64,000 nucleotides of DNA from Blumeriella jaapii (GCA_009599575.1 VWND01000010.1:62001-126000), one strand, 5' to 3'. Numbered from the stretch's first letter, positions 1-10,670 are shown. Translations and numbers: made by a program. The notes: generated by a model from the sequence alone, not told the origin.

Positions 1-246
1 AGGTTACTCCCGTCGAAATCCTTTACTCTGTACGCCCTGGATTCCCATTTCGTGGCTCTCATCGATCCAATATCTGTGCAAGAATGCTTACATCCACGGG
101 AAGGTCCAAATTATTACCCGGTGAATAAAACAGGTTTGGAGGCATTTCAGAAATTACGAACAAATTGCTTTCGCCGTCTGAGATTCAACCCGAAAGTAAC
201 ACAAGAGATAACAGTCGAAGAGTTCGACCCTGAATTCATTAAATAA
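1..246 (+). CDS. 3' end of an unidentified gene entering from the left edge
   Basis: The frame is open from base 1 to a TAA at 244-246 (81 codons), with no ATG near its left end, as expected for the last exon of a gene that begins outside the window. The peptide has a balanced composition (for example the stretch TGLEAFQKLR) and an acidic tail ending EEFDPEFIK. I do not recognise the family. The flanking DNA is AT-rich, so this could equally be a chance ORF or a fragment of a decayed gene. Confidence 0.35.
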   Translation, partial: RLLPSKSFTLYALDSHFVALIDPISVQECLHPREGPNYYPVNKTGLEAFQKLRTNCFRRLRFNPKVTQEITVEEFDPEFIK

Positions 247-706
247 ATTGTATGAAGCCGTCTTAAGCCGGGACAAGTGAGGGCACCTGCACAAATTTCG
301 CCGTCTTGGGAACAAGATTGTCCGATCACATTACCCCAATGCAACGAGCCGATTAGAAAGTAGCCGCTCGTTACGCTGTACGCGTGAAGGGCTCAGATCA
401 TCCGATTTTTTGTGGGACGGGGGTCAATTTTCTGTGGTAGGGAGAGACAAAAACGGTTTCTTTTAGACGAGATTTTGAGCCGCTGCTATTGGAATCAAGA
501 AAAATGATTCGGTATTTCGAATCCCACCAAGTTCGAAAATCAACAACTAATTATAGGTATTTAATACATGCAATTATTGGCTAGAACGTTGACATATCAA
601 CCACATTGTAGTTGGCCGAGTTGCGCAAGCATTTTCCCGTGGTCGAGATGGACAAACTCGATTGAGCTCATACAGTGGGCTTCTTACAATTTCTTTTCTC
701 TTTGAT
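247..706. other. AT-rich spacer without a recognisable gene
   Basis: No ORF of interest and no convincing RNA gene. It holds the downstream flank of the left-edge ORF and the 3' flank of the esterase gene. Confidence 0.6.
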
Positions 707-1737
707 TTATGACGGCAACGTATATCGCTTGAAGAAATCCACAATCATCGTCGAAGCATTGAACGAGGCCGGCCCATCGCCGTGCGCCTCGTTATCCGCG
801 TTGCTATTCTGCATGGTGTCAGCACAGCACGATACCCTCTAGCATGACTTACAGTGCTCGGCCAACTATGCCCCAGATTCACATCATACACGTGACTGAC
901 CAAGCCCAATTGCCCTCCCTGCGCGTCCTCAAATTGATACAGCGTTGTATCGTCAGTCACAGCACTCGAAACGTTGCCCGGGAACTCCAACCCGTCTCTG
1001 TTCGCCCACTGCCGGACCCAGTGCGGGATCCACGGCACACACTGGCCGCTTCTCACCGCGCCAGAATAGTCAATGGTATCATCGGCTTCGCCGTGGAACT
1101 CAATGATCGGAATGTTGACGCGGCCAGGGTCACAGGGGATGTGAATCGTTCTCGGCGCACAGGCCGTGTCGTTCTTGATGTAAAAGGCGCCGGCGACGGG
1201 GGCGAAGGCGGCGAATTTGTTGGAGAGCGTCTTGTCGCAGGCAAGCGTGCCAACGAAGCCTCCACCAAGGGATTTGCCCGAGGCGTAGATGCGGGAGTTG
1301 TCCAGTGTGTACCGGGACTTAAGCGAGGTAAGGATATCGAGGGTGAACTGTTTGTCGTTGGATGTGGCCTCGGGATGGCCTTGCCAAGAATGCTTGAAGC
1401 TGATGAGCATTCGTTCTCTCCAGGTGGGCTTTTTGCGGGGGGGGGGAGGGGGAGAGCTCCTCACATTGAGTCCATTGGGATAAACGGCTATGGCGTAGTC
1501 GTTGAAAAAAGGGTCTGAGAGCAGAGTGAGCTCGTATTGGTCCTCTGCAGTTTTGGTCTTTCCGTGAAAAGAAAAAATGACTGGAGTTGGCGTATTTGCA
1601 TTGAATCCTGGAGGGACGGTGACCAGGTAATAGCGAGGGACGTTGGAGCTCTTGATCGAGACTTTGGTGTAAGCAACATTGGCCGCTGCGACCAGAGACA
1701 GGAACGGCAGCAGCGAGAAGAGTGCCTGTCGGAACAT
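707..1737 (-). CDS. Secreted feruloyl-esterase / PHB-depolymerase-like hydrolase (CE1 type)
   Basis: An alpha/beta hydrolase of the esterase-PHB family, which in fungi includes secreted feruloyl esterases that release ferulate from plant cell-wall arabinoxylan. The first ~19 residues (MFRQALFSLLPFLSLVAAA) form a signal peptide. The nucleophile elbow GKSLGG, the acid in HGEADDTIDY and the catalytic His in LGHSWPST are present in the family order. A 3' intron at 809-852 (donor GTAAGT, acceptor CAG) joins the GHSWPST exon to a last exon ending in FFKRYTLPS; without it the frame runs into an unrelated tail. A second, in-frame intron is likely at 1393-1464: it would remove a Pro/Arg-rich insert and join NGLN to HSWQGHPEA, giving about 304 residues. 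The substrate is inferred from family only. Confidence 0.8.
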
Positions 1738-2446
1738 ATTGACCAGCTATGTAAGTATGACTGAGGGAGGAGGTTTTCCGGTCAACGCGGGGGACAGAAA
1801 TAGAAGTAAATGTTCATCAGCACAGACGTGATGTCCACCAAATCTCAAGTGGACGCGTAGGAGACTTTATAGTGGAAACTGCACATTAAAATGTCCGTGG
1901 ACATAAGGCCGTCAGCAGCTGTCCAAAGATTGCCGTCAAGGCCGGCAGGGAGCTTGGCAAAATGAGGTAAGTAGGTGAGAAGTCGATAAGCCTAAAGGAA
2001 TTTGTCCCTGAGTCCACATCCCCCAAATCCAATCGAAAGACGTCGCCTTGAAAGAATACCAAAGCAATGTTGATCGACTGATCGTCGAGATCCGAGCGAC
2101 GTGTTGATTGGGAATGGTCGGATCTTTACCGAGGCGGCGTGTCAGCGCTGACATGCAAGGGCTAGAGTCAGGGCCACTAGACTGAACATTCGTCGTCTTA
2201 TGCGTCGACTTCTGGAGCAGATCACCGGAGTTCCGTAAGCAAGACACATTGAGCGTCACAAAAGACGAAACGAGCGGGAGGAACTACAAAGCAGGTGGTG
2301 TCAGCAATTCGACGTGCCCCTCTCCCCTCTCCTACACCATGCAATGCCCATCAGGATCACCCCACTGCCCCAGCACCGAGATACCAAACGCCTTCCATCC
2401 CAGCACAGCTTTGATCTAAAAAGCACCTCCAAAATAGAGCAGCCGA
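1738..2446. other. Intergenic: esterase promoter and 3' flank of the CysRS gene
   Basis: Small ORFs here (for example 107 codons at 1936-2259, minus strand) have no recognisable features. I see no repeat. Confidence 0.5.
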
Positions 2447-4925
2447 TCACGCGTTCTTCGCCTTCCATTCCTCGTGTGCTTTCTTCTGCCTCTCCCAATC
2501 TTTCTTCATCTTCTTCAGTGCACTCTTCGGCACATCGTCTCCCTCTTTCGTCTTCGTCGGCAGGCCCTCCTCGTCCCAGGCACTGAATCTCTCGTCTCGG
2601 AACATATCGTGGGGACTGAGCTTTGCCTTTTCTGCTTTCTCCAGCTCCGCTTTCTCGCGATCCAGTCTAGCCTTCTCTTTCGCCGCAACTTTCTCGCGTT
2701 CCTTGGATGCCTTCTCTTCTTTCTGGGCGAGAAGTTCGGAGGCGGGGATAAATTTCGGGAGCGCACTCTGGCCTTCTCCTCGATCGTCAAGGTATACGCC
2801 GATATTTGTGAGGTCGTCGTCGCGGATTCGGTCAGAAAAAGAGAGGATTTCTTTCTTAGCTTGGGATGTGGGGGCGAGTTTTCGGAGCTCGTCCCTAACC
2901 TTCGAGATGGCTCTGATGTAAGGGTAGACGAGGAACTCGGGGTCTTTGTTGCCGGTGGATTCGCGAGATGCAAATTCGGCATCGACGTCTGCGGCTAGGA
3001 CTTGGTCGAGCAACGGGGAGCGCAGAGACATGCGCTCGACTTCTGTCTTGATAGCCTGGTAAATCAGGGCCACAGCTTTTACGTTCAGCCCGTCAGTTGA
3101 GACGCTGCGAGTCCAGCCCAGGCCATCGTACGGTGCAGTGGCATCGGCGTCGAGACCAAAGATTCCAACCATCTTGGTGATCCAGCGGGCCAAGTTTTCG
3201 AGTCCCTTGATATCTGCATCCGCCTTTTGGTATTGATGTGGATGCTGCCCTCCTTGATCACTTCGGCAATAACGCGCATTGCTCGGGGAGTATCGAAAGA
3301 ATCCGAAAGAGCTGACTTCATTTCCGATTGCGCTTTCTCGAGCACGGCGGCTAATTCACCGCCGCCATCTTTTAGAGACAATGATGCTAAAGACTCGTCA
3401 GAGCCGGCTTCCAACATGACTGCTTTCACAGTAATGAAGAAGTTCTGCGCAGAGTCAGTTTCGTGTCACTGACTTACCTGTAGACGAGTTGGTGGACTCA
3501 CATTGACAGTGGTTTCCCAAACCTGTGCCATCGTTCTCATATCCGGCGAGATCTCGACGCCATCGTTCCATCTGCCCATCAAAAAGACCACTCTCATGCC
3601 TCTGGGAGTGTAATCGGTCTTGAGCGCATCTTTAATGGTTTGGAAATTCTTCAGAGACTTGGACATCTTCGACCCAGCAATTGATAGATGTCCCATGTGC
3701 ATGAAGTATCTAACCCAGTTGTGCTCGTGGCCATGTTCGCAGTAGTAGGCTTCGCTCTGAGCCAATTCGTTGTCGTGGTGCGGAAAGGCAAGGTCAATGC
3801 CACCAGAGTGTATATCCATTTCGGATCCAAGAACATCGGATGCCATGACGGAACACTCAATGTGCCATCCTGGTCTACCCTTTCCCCAAGGACTGTCCCA
3901 GAAAGGTTCTCCTGGTTTGGATTTCTTCCACAGCGCAAAGTCTCCGGCACCTCGCTTACCTCCTGCACTTTTGGACAACGAGCCTTCTCCCTCCTCCTGA
4001 AGAGCTGTGTCATTCTTGCTGTCGGGTCGCAATCGAGCATACGGGTTTCCGGCTTTCTCAAACGCAGCAATGTCGAAGTAAACAGACCCTTCGGTCTCGT
4101 AGGCAAAGCCCTTCTGGACAATCTTGTCCACGTATCGCACAATGTGTTCACAGTAGGCCGTGACTCGGGTGATGACATCCGGTCGCATGACATTCAGCGC
4201 ATCCATGTCCTCCATGAAATCGGCCTCCCAGAATTTTGTGACATCAGTGAAGATCGAGTGGTCGCTGCCGTCAATAGATTCTTTGTATAGCGAGTCCAGG
4301 TATGGGAGAAGAATCTCGTCTGCCCCCCCAAAGATCTTGTTCTCTTGTATGCCCTTCGCAGCCGTCGTCAAGTTTGCCAGATGCATCTTCATCTTGGCCT
4401 CCGCGTCTCCTGCCTTGCCTTCACCCGTCAATGTTCCGCCGGCTAGGACCTTTCCATAGGCCGCATCTCTTCGCTGAGCATAGTTGCTCGGGTTTAACTC
4501 CTCGCCCTCCTTCAACAGCTCTGGCAGGTTTCCTTGCGCGTACGATTGGAAGGCTGCCGCCGCCAATTTTGAAAGGTCGGACTCGGAGTAGGTCTTCTTC
4601 TGCTCCAGCTCCAGCAGCCGCTGTCTTCGCGCCTTGAGGATAATCTGCCCATACTTTGTCAACCCTGGGTTCCCGGAAGGACCAGTCTTCTCACCTTGTC
4701 GTCTACATCTGTAATGTTCATGACAAATTTGAGCTCATAACCGAAAAAGTCGCGCATGATCCTCCGTATGATATCGGTCGAGACATAATTTCTTGCGTGC
4801 CCCAGATGCGAGTGGTCGTAGACCGTCGGTCCGCAGACGTACCAGGAGATTTTGCCCTCTTCCTTGGGCACGAAGGGGACTGGCGCCCCCGGCTTGAGCG
4901 AATTGTGGACTTTGAGCTGGGCCAT
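2447..4925 (-). CDS. Cysteinyl-tRNA synthetase, with an apparent one-base frameshift
   Basis: Class I synthetase that charges tRNA-Cys. The ATG at 4925 gives the family start [10 protein letters not shown]. The HIGH-type signature is in [13 protein letters not shown], the zinc-site residues are in [10 protein letters not shown] and [10 protein letters not shown], and the KMSKS loop is [12 protein letters not shown]. The C-terminus is the long, lysine-rich eukaryotic extension ending HEEWKAKNA. Introns lie at 4645-4694 and 3445-3501, both with good GTGAG donors. Between the conserved blocks ending IHINTK and starting [14 protein letters not shown] the frame shifts at a run of four T on the plus strand (3225-3228). 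No intron fits there, and one added base restores continuity. An in-frame upstream ATG at 5024 adds 33 residues rich in Arg and Ser that resemble a mitochondrial presequence. The gene is divergent from TRM61. Confidence 0.93.
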
Positions 4926-5276
4926 CCTGTATCTCGTCCTCGTCAATGATCGAGATGTTGGCCGTGGAAGGTATGGTGGTACCCTGGGTGCGTGGATGCG
5001 AGACCGATGCCAGAGAAATAGCATTCGGTCGAGAGAAGAGCCGGGTTGGGTCCTTTATGGTTTTTGAAAGTTGAATCCAAGAAACTGACTCTTTGAAAGG
5101 CGTGACAGGGCTGAGCTGGGGAAAGAGGGCGGAAGGCCACGATTCGTCAAGGGAAAAGCTCGGGTCTACCACCATCCTCAGCCTCGCCAGAAAAGAATTT
5201 GCTGAGGAAAGGAACTTCATCCTCGCCATCCTCGCCAACCTCGTCAACCTCGACACGACACCCTTTCACTACCGCT
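4926..5276. promoter_or_regulatory. Shared intergenic promoter of the CysRS gene and TRM61
   Basis: 351 bp separate the two divergent start codons (4925 minus, 5277 plus). The region contains the possible upstream CysRS start at 5024 and, for TRM61, an in-frame non-conserved extension beginning at 5199. No strong TATA element is visible. Confidence 0.6.
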
Positions 5277-6896
5277 ATGGCGTCCCGTGTTTCGCCCTTC
5301 CTGTTCCCCGGAGCCGAAGCGGCCAGCGACAGATTGGCAATTGTCCATCTGAAGAGGGATCTGCAGATCCCGACGATTCTCAAAGAGCGCGACGAGGACG
5401 ACGAGGGCTACTCGGAAGGGAAGGTTGTCAACACGCGCTTTGGCTCATTTCCACACAAGACATTGATCGGGCTGCCATGGGGCAGTCAGGTTCGAGCTTC
5501 AAAGGTAGATACGGGGTCGCGAGGACGCCGGGCCAAGGCGGAGGACAAGAAGAGGAAAAGAATCGAGTCTGCAGCCGAGTCCCCCAACAAGGCAGCACGA
5601 TTGGGGGGGGAAGAGGCGGACGAGGGGGCTCGTACATCATCTGCGACGAAGGAAGAGACGGAAGCTGTTGCGGCTGCGAGTGGCTTTATCCACCTCCTGC
5701 CACCTACGCCGGAGAATTGGACGAGTTCGTTGCCCCATCGCACGCAGGTTGTTTACACGCCGGACTACAGCTACATCTTGCATCGGATACGCGCGCGACC
5801 GGGGAAGAACATCATCGAGGCTGGGGCAGGAAGCGGATCATTCACGCATGCTTCTGCGAGGGCTGTTTTCAGCGGGTGTCCAGGGGATCAGGAGGCTCAC
5901 GGGTCCCCACAGAAGAAGAGGAAGCTGGGCAAGGTCTGGAGCTATGAGTTCCACGCGCAGAGGCACGAGAAATTGTTGAAGGAGATCAACGATCATGAAT
6001 TGGAAGGCGTCGTCGAAATCACACACCGGGATGTCTGTGAGGAAGGGTTCTTGGTCAAGGGGCAAAGTCCGCGTGCCGATGCGATATTTCTGGATCTGCC
6101 AGCCCCATGGCTCGCTCTACCTCACCTATCAAGGTCGAGACCGGCGAGAGATGGCACTCAGACCTATGCAACCACGGAAACACCCCCTTTCATCTCAGCA
6201 CTGAATCCTACGGCGCCAGTACACATCTGCACGTTTTCGCCATGCATCGAACAAGTCCAACGGACCGTGTCAGTGATGCGCAAGCTAGGCTGGGTTGACA
6301 TCGAGATGGTGGAAGTGTCGCAGAAACGGTTCGAGGTTCGCCGAGAACGCATTGGGATTGACCACGGCGCCCAGCGCGGTTTGCAGATGATACCCGCTTC
6401 CGTCGACGAAGCCCTCGCGCGCCTCAAGGAAGTAGAAGGCACAATGCGATCCTTTCACGAGAATGGCGAAGTGGCCAAGCCAGCGAAGAAGAGCAGGGAG
6501 AATCCCAACAGCCGTGCAAACATCATGGAGGGATTAGTCGAGAAGAAAACATTCAAAGACGGGCTACTGATACACAGGACCGAGCCGGAGGTCAAGACGC
6601 ATACGAGTTATCTGGTGTTTGCCATTCTGCCCCGAGAATGGAGCGAGGCGGATGAGCGGCGGGCCAGCGAGAAGTATCAGGTGCGAGTCCGGAAGGAGGG
6701 CGAGAAAGTTGAGGGCGAGGTCATTGGGATGAGCCGGAAGCAGCTGAAAAGGATGGAGAGGCAGGCCATGAAGGACAAAGCTGCCGCTGCTGAGAAGGTC
6801 AATGGGGAGAATGTTGAGGCGCAGAATGGGGAAGCGGTAGATGCCGAGATGAAGGACGCTGAAAGCGTTGTGAATACCGACGACCCGGTGGCGTGA
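5277..6896 (+). CDS. TRM61: tRNA (adenine-58-N1) methyltransferase catalytic subunit Trm61/Gcd14
   Basis: Catalytic subunit of the nuclear Trm6-Trm61 complex that makes m1A58 in the T-loop of tRNAs. The product is a single-exon protein of 539 residues from the ATG at 5277. The N-terminal block RFGSFPHKTLIGLPWGS and the PPTPENWTSSLPHRTQVVY stretch are diagnostic of Gcd14. The SAM-binding motif IIEAGAGSGSFTHA lies near residue 178-191. A family-specific catalytic Asp is in DAIFLDLPAPW. The C-terminal third is charged and lower in complexity, ending in a Lys/Glu/Ala-rich tail. An in-frame ATG at 5199 exists but gives a Ser/Thr-rich extension that is not typical of the family, so I prefer 5277. 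The gene needs Trm6 (not in this window) for activity. Confidence 0.93.
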   Translation: MASRVSPFLFPGAEAASDRLAIVHLKRDLQIPTILKERDEDDEGYSEGKVVNTRFGSFPHKTLIGLPWGSQVRASKVDTGSRGRRAKAEDKKRKRIESAAESPNKAARLGGEEADEGARTSSATKEETEAVAAASGFIHLLPPTPENWTSSLPHRTQVVYTPDYSYILHRIRARPGKNIIEAGAGSGSFTHASARAVFSGCPGDQEAHGSPQKKRKLGKVWSYEFHAQRHEKLLKEINDHELEGVVEITHRDVCEEGFLVKGQSPRADAIFLDLPAPWLALPHLSRSRPARDGTQTYATTETPPFISALNPTAPVHICTFSPCIEQVQRTVSVMRKLGWVDIEMVEVSQKRFEVRRERIGIDHGAQRGLQMIPASVDEALARLKEVEGTMRSFHENGEVAKPAKKSRENPNSRANIMEGLVEKKTFKDGLLIHRTEPEVKTHTSYLVFAILPREWSEADERRASEKYQVRVRKEGEKVEGEVIGMSRKQLKRMERQAMKDKAAAAEKVNGENVEAQNGEAVDAEMKDAESVVNTDDPVA

Positions 6897-7219
6897 GGGC
6901 AGACTTGACACCTGTTTATGAGAGCCAGATCGACACCTTCTCCCTTGAGGTGATATACCATTGTGTGGAGTACAAGCCCGACGCTATTGGCGGTCATCAA
7001 AACTCCATCCCACGCAGTGACAATGATCCACCCGGGTATCTAACGCCAGATTCCAAGCCAGTCAGGGCTCATTCAGTCATTCAGTCATGCGCCGAACTGT
7101 AGAATGCTGGGGCGGTCTCCACAACTCGCAAAGGTCACGAATTTCTCGCCCCAGCTTCAAATCGACCTTTAGATAAGTTCCGACACCCACTCCATGTCCC
7201 ATCCGCCAGTGTTCCTGTC
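6897..7219. other. Intergenic spacer between convergent genes
   Basis: 323 bp between the TRM61 stop and the 3' end of the convergent hydrolase-like gene. It must hold both 3' UTRs. No gene or repeat seen. Confidence 0.5.
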
Positions 7220-7954
7220 CTACAGCTCAACCGCCCCTTCCGGCACGCCAGCCCTGCTCTTCAAACGCCTCGCAAAGAATTTCATGATCGGCCACATCTC
7301 GTCCCTGCTCCCCGGCATCGAATCCTCCCTCTTATCCCACTTGACGTACTCCACGTCCGCGAAACTCGCCTTGACGGCGTCGACGGCACTCCTCGTGACC
7401 TCGGTGCTTCTGCTGCCGCCGAGCAACAAGACGGGCGTCTTCGACTTCGTCGCGGCCGCAGAAGAAGAGGGAAGCTTCCCGCCGATGGAGACCACGCCGC
7501 CGAATTCCCACGACGAGGAGGCGCACAGAAAATGCATCGCAGCCATGCCGCCCTGCCCAAAGCCCAGCCACAGCACGCCCCTCTCTCCGAATCCGCACGC
7601 CCTCAGCCCCTCGACGACCTCCCCCAAGGCCCTCTCCGCCGTCTTGAAGCCGCCGTCGAGATCGATGGCGCCCTTGCCCTCGTCGAACAGCACGTCGTCG
7701 GCCCAGTGGAAGGCGGGCGCGTCGCTGCCGGTGAAGATGGGCGGGATGGGGTTGGGGCCGCGGAGCGCGAGGCAGGCGGTGTCGCGGAGGTTGAGCTGGC
7801 TTGCGAGGCGCGCGAAGGAGGTCTGGGAGTCGCCGAGGCCGTGGAGGAGGATGAGGATGTTGAGCGGTGCTTTGTTGAAGGGGGGAGGGATGATGTCGAA
7901 CGTCAGGGTGGAAGGGAAGTCGGCTTTGGTGGGGAGACGGGCAGTGGTTGCCAT
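7220..7954 (-). CDS. Acyl-protein-thioesterase-fold protein lacking the catalytic serine
   Basis: A 244-residue alpha/beta hydrolase of the phospholipase/carboxylesterase (Abhydrolase_2) type. The oxyanion-hole strand LNILILLHGLGDSQTSF is typical, as is the RGPNPIPP loop. The nucleophile elbow, normally G-F-S-Q-G-G, here reads GFGQGG at residues 131-136, so the catalytic Ser position is Gly. The C-terminal region where the family's catalytic Asp and His normally lie (REDSMPGSRDEMWP) has no obvious His. I infer a non-catalytic or altered member rather than an active thioesterase. The start at 7954 fits the fold; an open frame continues upstream to 8314 but the extra sequence is not protein-like. 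The gene is divergent from the aminopeptidase gene. Confidence 0.8.
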   Translation of the reverse strand: MATTARLPTKADFPSTLTFDIIPPPFNKAPLNILILLHGLGDSQTSFARLASQLNLRDTACLALRGPNPIPPIFTGSDAPAFHWADDVLFDEGKGAIDLDGGFKTAERALGEVVEGLRACGFGERGVLWLGFGQGGMAAMHFLCASSSWEFGGVVSIGGKLPSSSAAATKSKTPVLLLGGSRSTEVTRSAVDAVKASFADVEYVKWDKREDSMPGSRDEMWPIMKFFARRLKSRAGVPEGAVEL

Positions 7955-8339
7955 GGCGTCGGGTGCCTCTGCTCTTGTCTTTGGCAGAGGTAACAGGAGG
8001 CACAATGTCCTTGGGAATCCCTCTGTGTGTTTGGTATTCAAACCATGGACGATGTATGTCGAGAAGTTGAACAGGATCAGAATGTAGGCACTGTCAGAAT
8101 TGTTTTTTTTTTGGCCATCCAAGGTTATTCTTCGGGCACAGCACAGGAAAACAAGCACTGCATTAACCCCGCCAAGACCTCCCCACGCCAAGTTGCATCG
8201 TGTGGCTGAACTTCCACTCCGCTTCGCCATCCCCCCCAGATCCATTTCCACATCTCCCATTCCACAGTCTTCAATTTGCACCTCTTCAAATCCCACGTAC
8301 CGCAACCTCAGCACGCACTACCTACATTCCACCCTCAAG
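7955..8339. promoter_or_regulatory. Intergenic promoter region between divergent hydrolase-like and aminopeptidase genes
   Basis: 385 bp between the start codons at 7954 (minus) and 8340 (plus). It contains a short T run near 8102 and pyrimidine-rich sequence just before the aminopeptidase ATG, as is common in fungal promoters. Confidence 0.5.
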
Positions 8340-10337
8340 ATGGTCAAGAACGGCCCGAACTCCCTCCGCGGCAGCGTCTCAACCTTGTCTCTCCGAAACC
8401 GTGTCGAAGAGGACAACGAGCGCGCATTGCGGGATCGCATCACCGAGCTCGAGGCTCAGCTCGCGGCCTCGCAGGCGAGGATGGCACCGGGGAACAGCAA
8501 ATGGGAAGAGGGCGTCGAACTGATGCGACGCGCAATCACGTCGGGGGAGACGATGAGGGTGAACGCACCTGCGCCGTACATGAACAGCATGGGCGTTGGG
8601 GCGGCCTACCACTCACAAGATGCACTGGAGGCGGGAGAGATGCGACAGGCAGCGCAAGCGGAGGAGATGCAAGAGATGGTGCAGCGTTGCAAGCGTAATG
8701 CCCACGAGAAGCTGAAGAAGTTGAGGCACATGTCGAATGGGCAACCCTCGTTGGACGAGACCCTGAGGCTGGATGCCCACTTCAAGAGCTTGTTTGAGAA
8801 GTTCCATGAGGGTCGACAGCTGGGGGGGAAAAGCTTGATCTCCACCGGCATCAAGTCCGAGGGGAGCACGCTGAAGAGCCCAGAGGCCTATTGCCAGCCG
8901 TTCTGCGACTTCTTGACAGAGAACCCGACGGTGTTCCATGCGGTCGATTACTTTGAGAAGAAGCTGGAGAAGGCCGGGTTTAAGAAGGTGGGTATCGCTC
9001 TCGAGCTTCTGCACCTGTGCTAACCCCATGGCTAGCTATCGGAACGCCAGACCTGGACGGAGGACTTGCAGCGGGGAGGCAAATACTTCCTCACGAGAAA
9101 CGGGAGCTCGCTGATCGCGTTCTCGGTCGGGGGCGCGTACAAATCGGGCAATGGAGTCGCGATGGTGGCTGGCCACGTCGATGCCTTGACTGCGCGGTTG
9201 AAGCCAGTCAGCAACAAGAGAACCTCGGCCGGCTATCTCCAGCTTGGGGTTGCGCCATACGCCGGCGGTCTCAACACCACGTGGTGGGATAGAGATCTCG
9301 GCATTGGAGGAAGAGTTCTGGTCAAGGATCCCAGCACGGGAAAGATCTCTACGAGGCTGGTGAAGCTGGGCTGGCCCATCGCCAAAATTCCGACCTTGGC
9401 ACCCCATTTCGGCGTCGGCATGCTCGGTACCAACAACGCCGAAACTCAGGCGGTCCCGATCATCGGTCTTGACGGCGCGGATGGCTCCTCCACCGAGGAG
9501 TTCACGAACCAGACGCTCGGTGGCGGGGGGGCCTTTACTGCTACGCAGCCCCCCAAGCTTGTCCGAGCGATCGCTGGAGAGCTGAGCATCCAAGACTACT
9601 CGTCCATTGTCAACTGGGAGCTGGAGTTGTACGACACTCAACCCGCCCAGACCGGCGGACTCGAGAAGGAGTTCATCTTCGGTGGGCGCATCGACGACAA
9701 GATCTGTTCGTGGGCCGCGATCGAGGGGCTCCTTGCCTCCGCCGCGACACCCAGCGCCGAGGGCGACGGGCTGATCAAGCTTGTCGGCGTCTTTGACGAT
9801 GAGGAGATCGGATCGCAGCTCCGCCAAGGTGCCAAATCCAACTTCCTCCCGGGTACTGTGGAGCGCATCGTCGAAGCCTTTTCGGGGACGGGGTCCAGCG
9901 CCAACGTCCTCGCTCAGACCTACGCCAACTCCTTTCTGATCTCGGCGGATGTCACGCACGCCGTCAACCCCAACTTCTTGGCGTCGTACCTCGAGGGCCA
10001 CGCGCCTCGACTCAACGTCGGCCTGGCGATCGCGGCCGACTCCAACGGACACATGACCACCGACTCGGTCTCGACCGCTCTCCTGACCCAGATCGCCGAG
10101 AAGAGCGGCAGCCGGCTCCAGGTCTTCCAGATCCGCAACGATTCTCGGAGCGGCGGGACCGTTGGGCCCATGCTCAGCTCGGCGATGGGCGTCCGGGCGA
10201 TCGACGCCGGCATTGCCCAGCTGAGCATGCACAGCATCCGGGCCACGGTGGGATCCCGGGATCCCGGTCTCGGGGTCAAGCTGTTCAAGGGCTTCTTCGA
10301 CCATTTCGAGCGCGTCGACGCTGCATTCGCGCAGTGA
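8340..10337 (+). CDS. M18 family aminopeptidase (aminopeptidase I / aspartyl aminopeptidase type)
   Basis: Zinc metallopeptidase of family M18; in yeast Ape1/Lap4 this is a vacuolar Cvt-pathway cargo. One intron (8988-9035, GTGGGT...CTAG, 48 nt with an in-frame stop) joins KAGFKK to LSERQTWTEDLQ. The metal-site blocks are in order: AGHVDALT, the acid pair in GVFDDEEIGS, ISADVTHAVNPN and the final His in LSMHSIRATVG. The spliced protein is 649 residues, longer than the ~514 residues of yeast Ape1. The extra length is an N-terminal region of about 140 residues with a charged, coiled-coil-like stretch (RALRDRITELEAQLAASQAR) that could serve as a propeptide or assembly helix; that role is inference. 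The stop codon is at 10335-10337. Confidence 0.9.
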
Positions 10338-10662
10338 GGATGGTGGGTGGGTGGGTGGGTGGGTCCCTGGCTTGCGTCGCCGTCTCCATAGGTCCGCGGG
10401 TTTCGAGGCTGAGCGGGTGTAGGACGACATGTACCGTATCACCGCTGATTGCCGTCCCACGCGATGAATGCACACCGGGGAGTCTTTTGCTGGCGCTGCC
10501 GTCCCGTAAGAATGTCGCTGCTGATGAATCGATTGCGTCGAGGCCGACGAGATCAATGCGCCTTGACGCTCTCCGCGCGCAGAGGCAGAGGCACAAGCGA
10601 CGCTGGACCATCACGCATTAATGCTCGGCCCGGACTGGCCCCCGTGTTGGGACCGGCTCGTC

Positions 10663-10670
10663 TCACGTGA
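10663..10670. promoter_or_regulatory. TCACGTGA palindrome (E-box / Cbf1-type core)
   Basis: Perfect 8-bp palindrome with a CACGTG core, the class of site bound by bHLH and Cbf1-like factors. It lies 327 bp before the C2H2 regulator start and is in repeat copy 1. Confidence 0.5.

Noticed and set aside
510..545. TTCGAATCCC resembling a tRNA T-arm
   Set aside because: Stem pairing and the rest of the cloverleaf are missing.
9036..10556. 506-codon minus-strand ORF opposite the aminopeptidase
   Set aside because: Antisense shadow of the M18 gene: long because of GC-rich codon structure, no recognisable domain.
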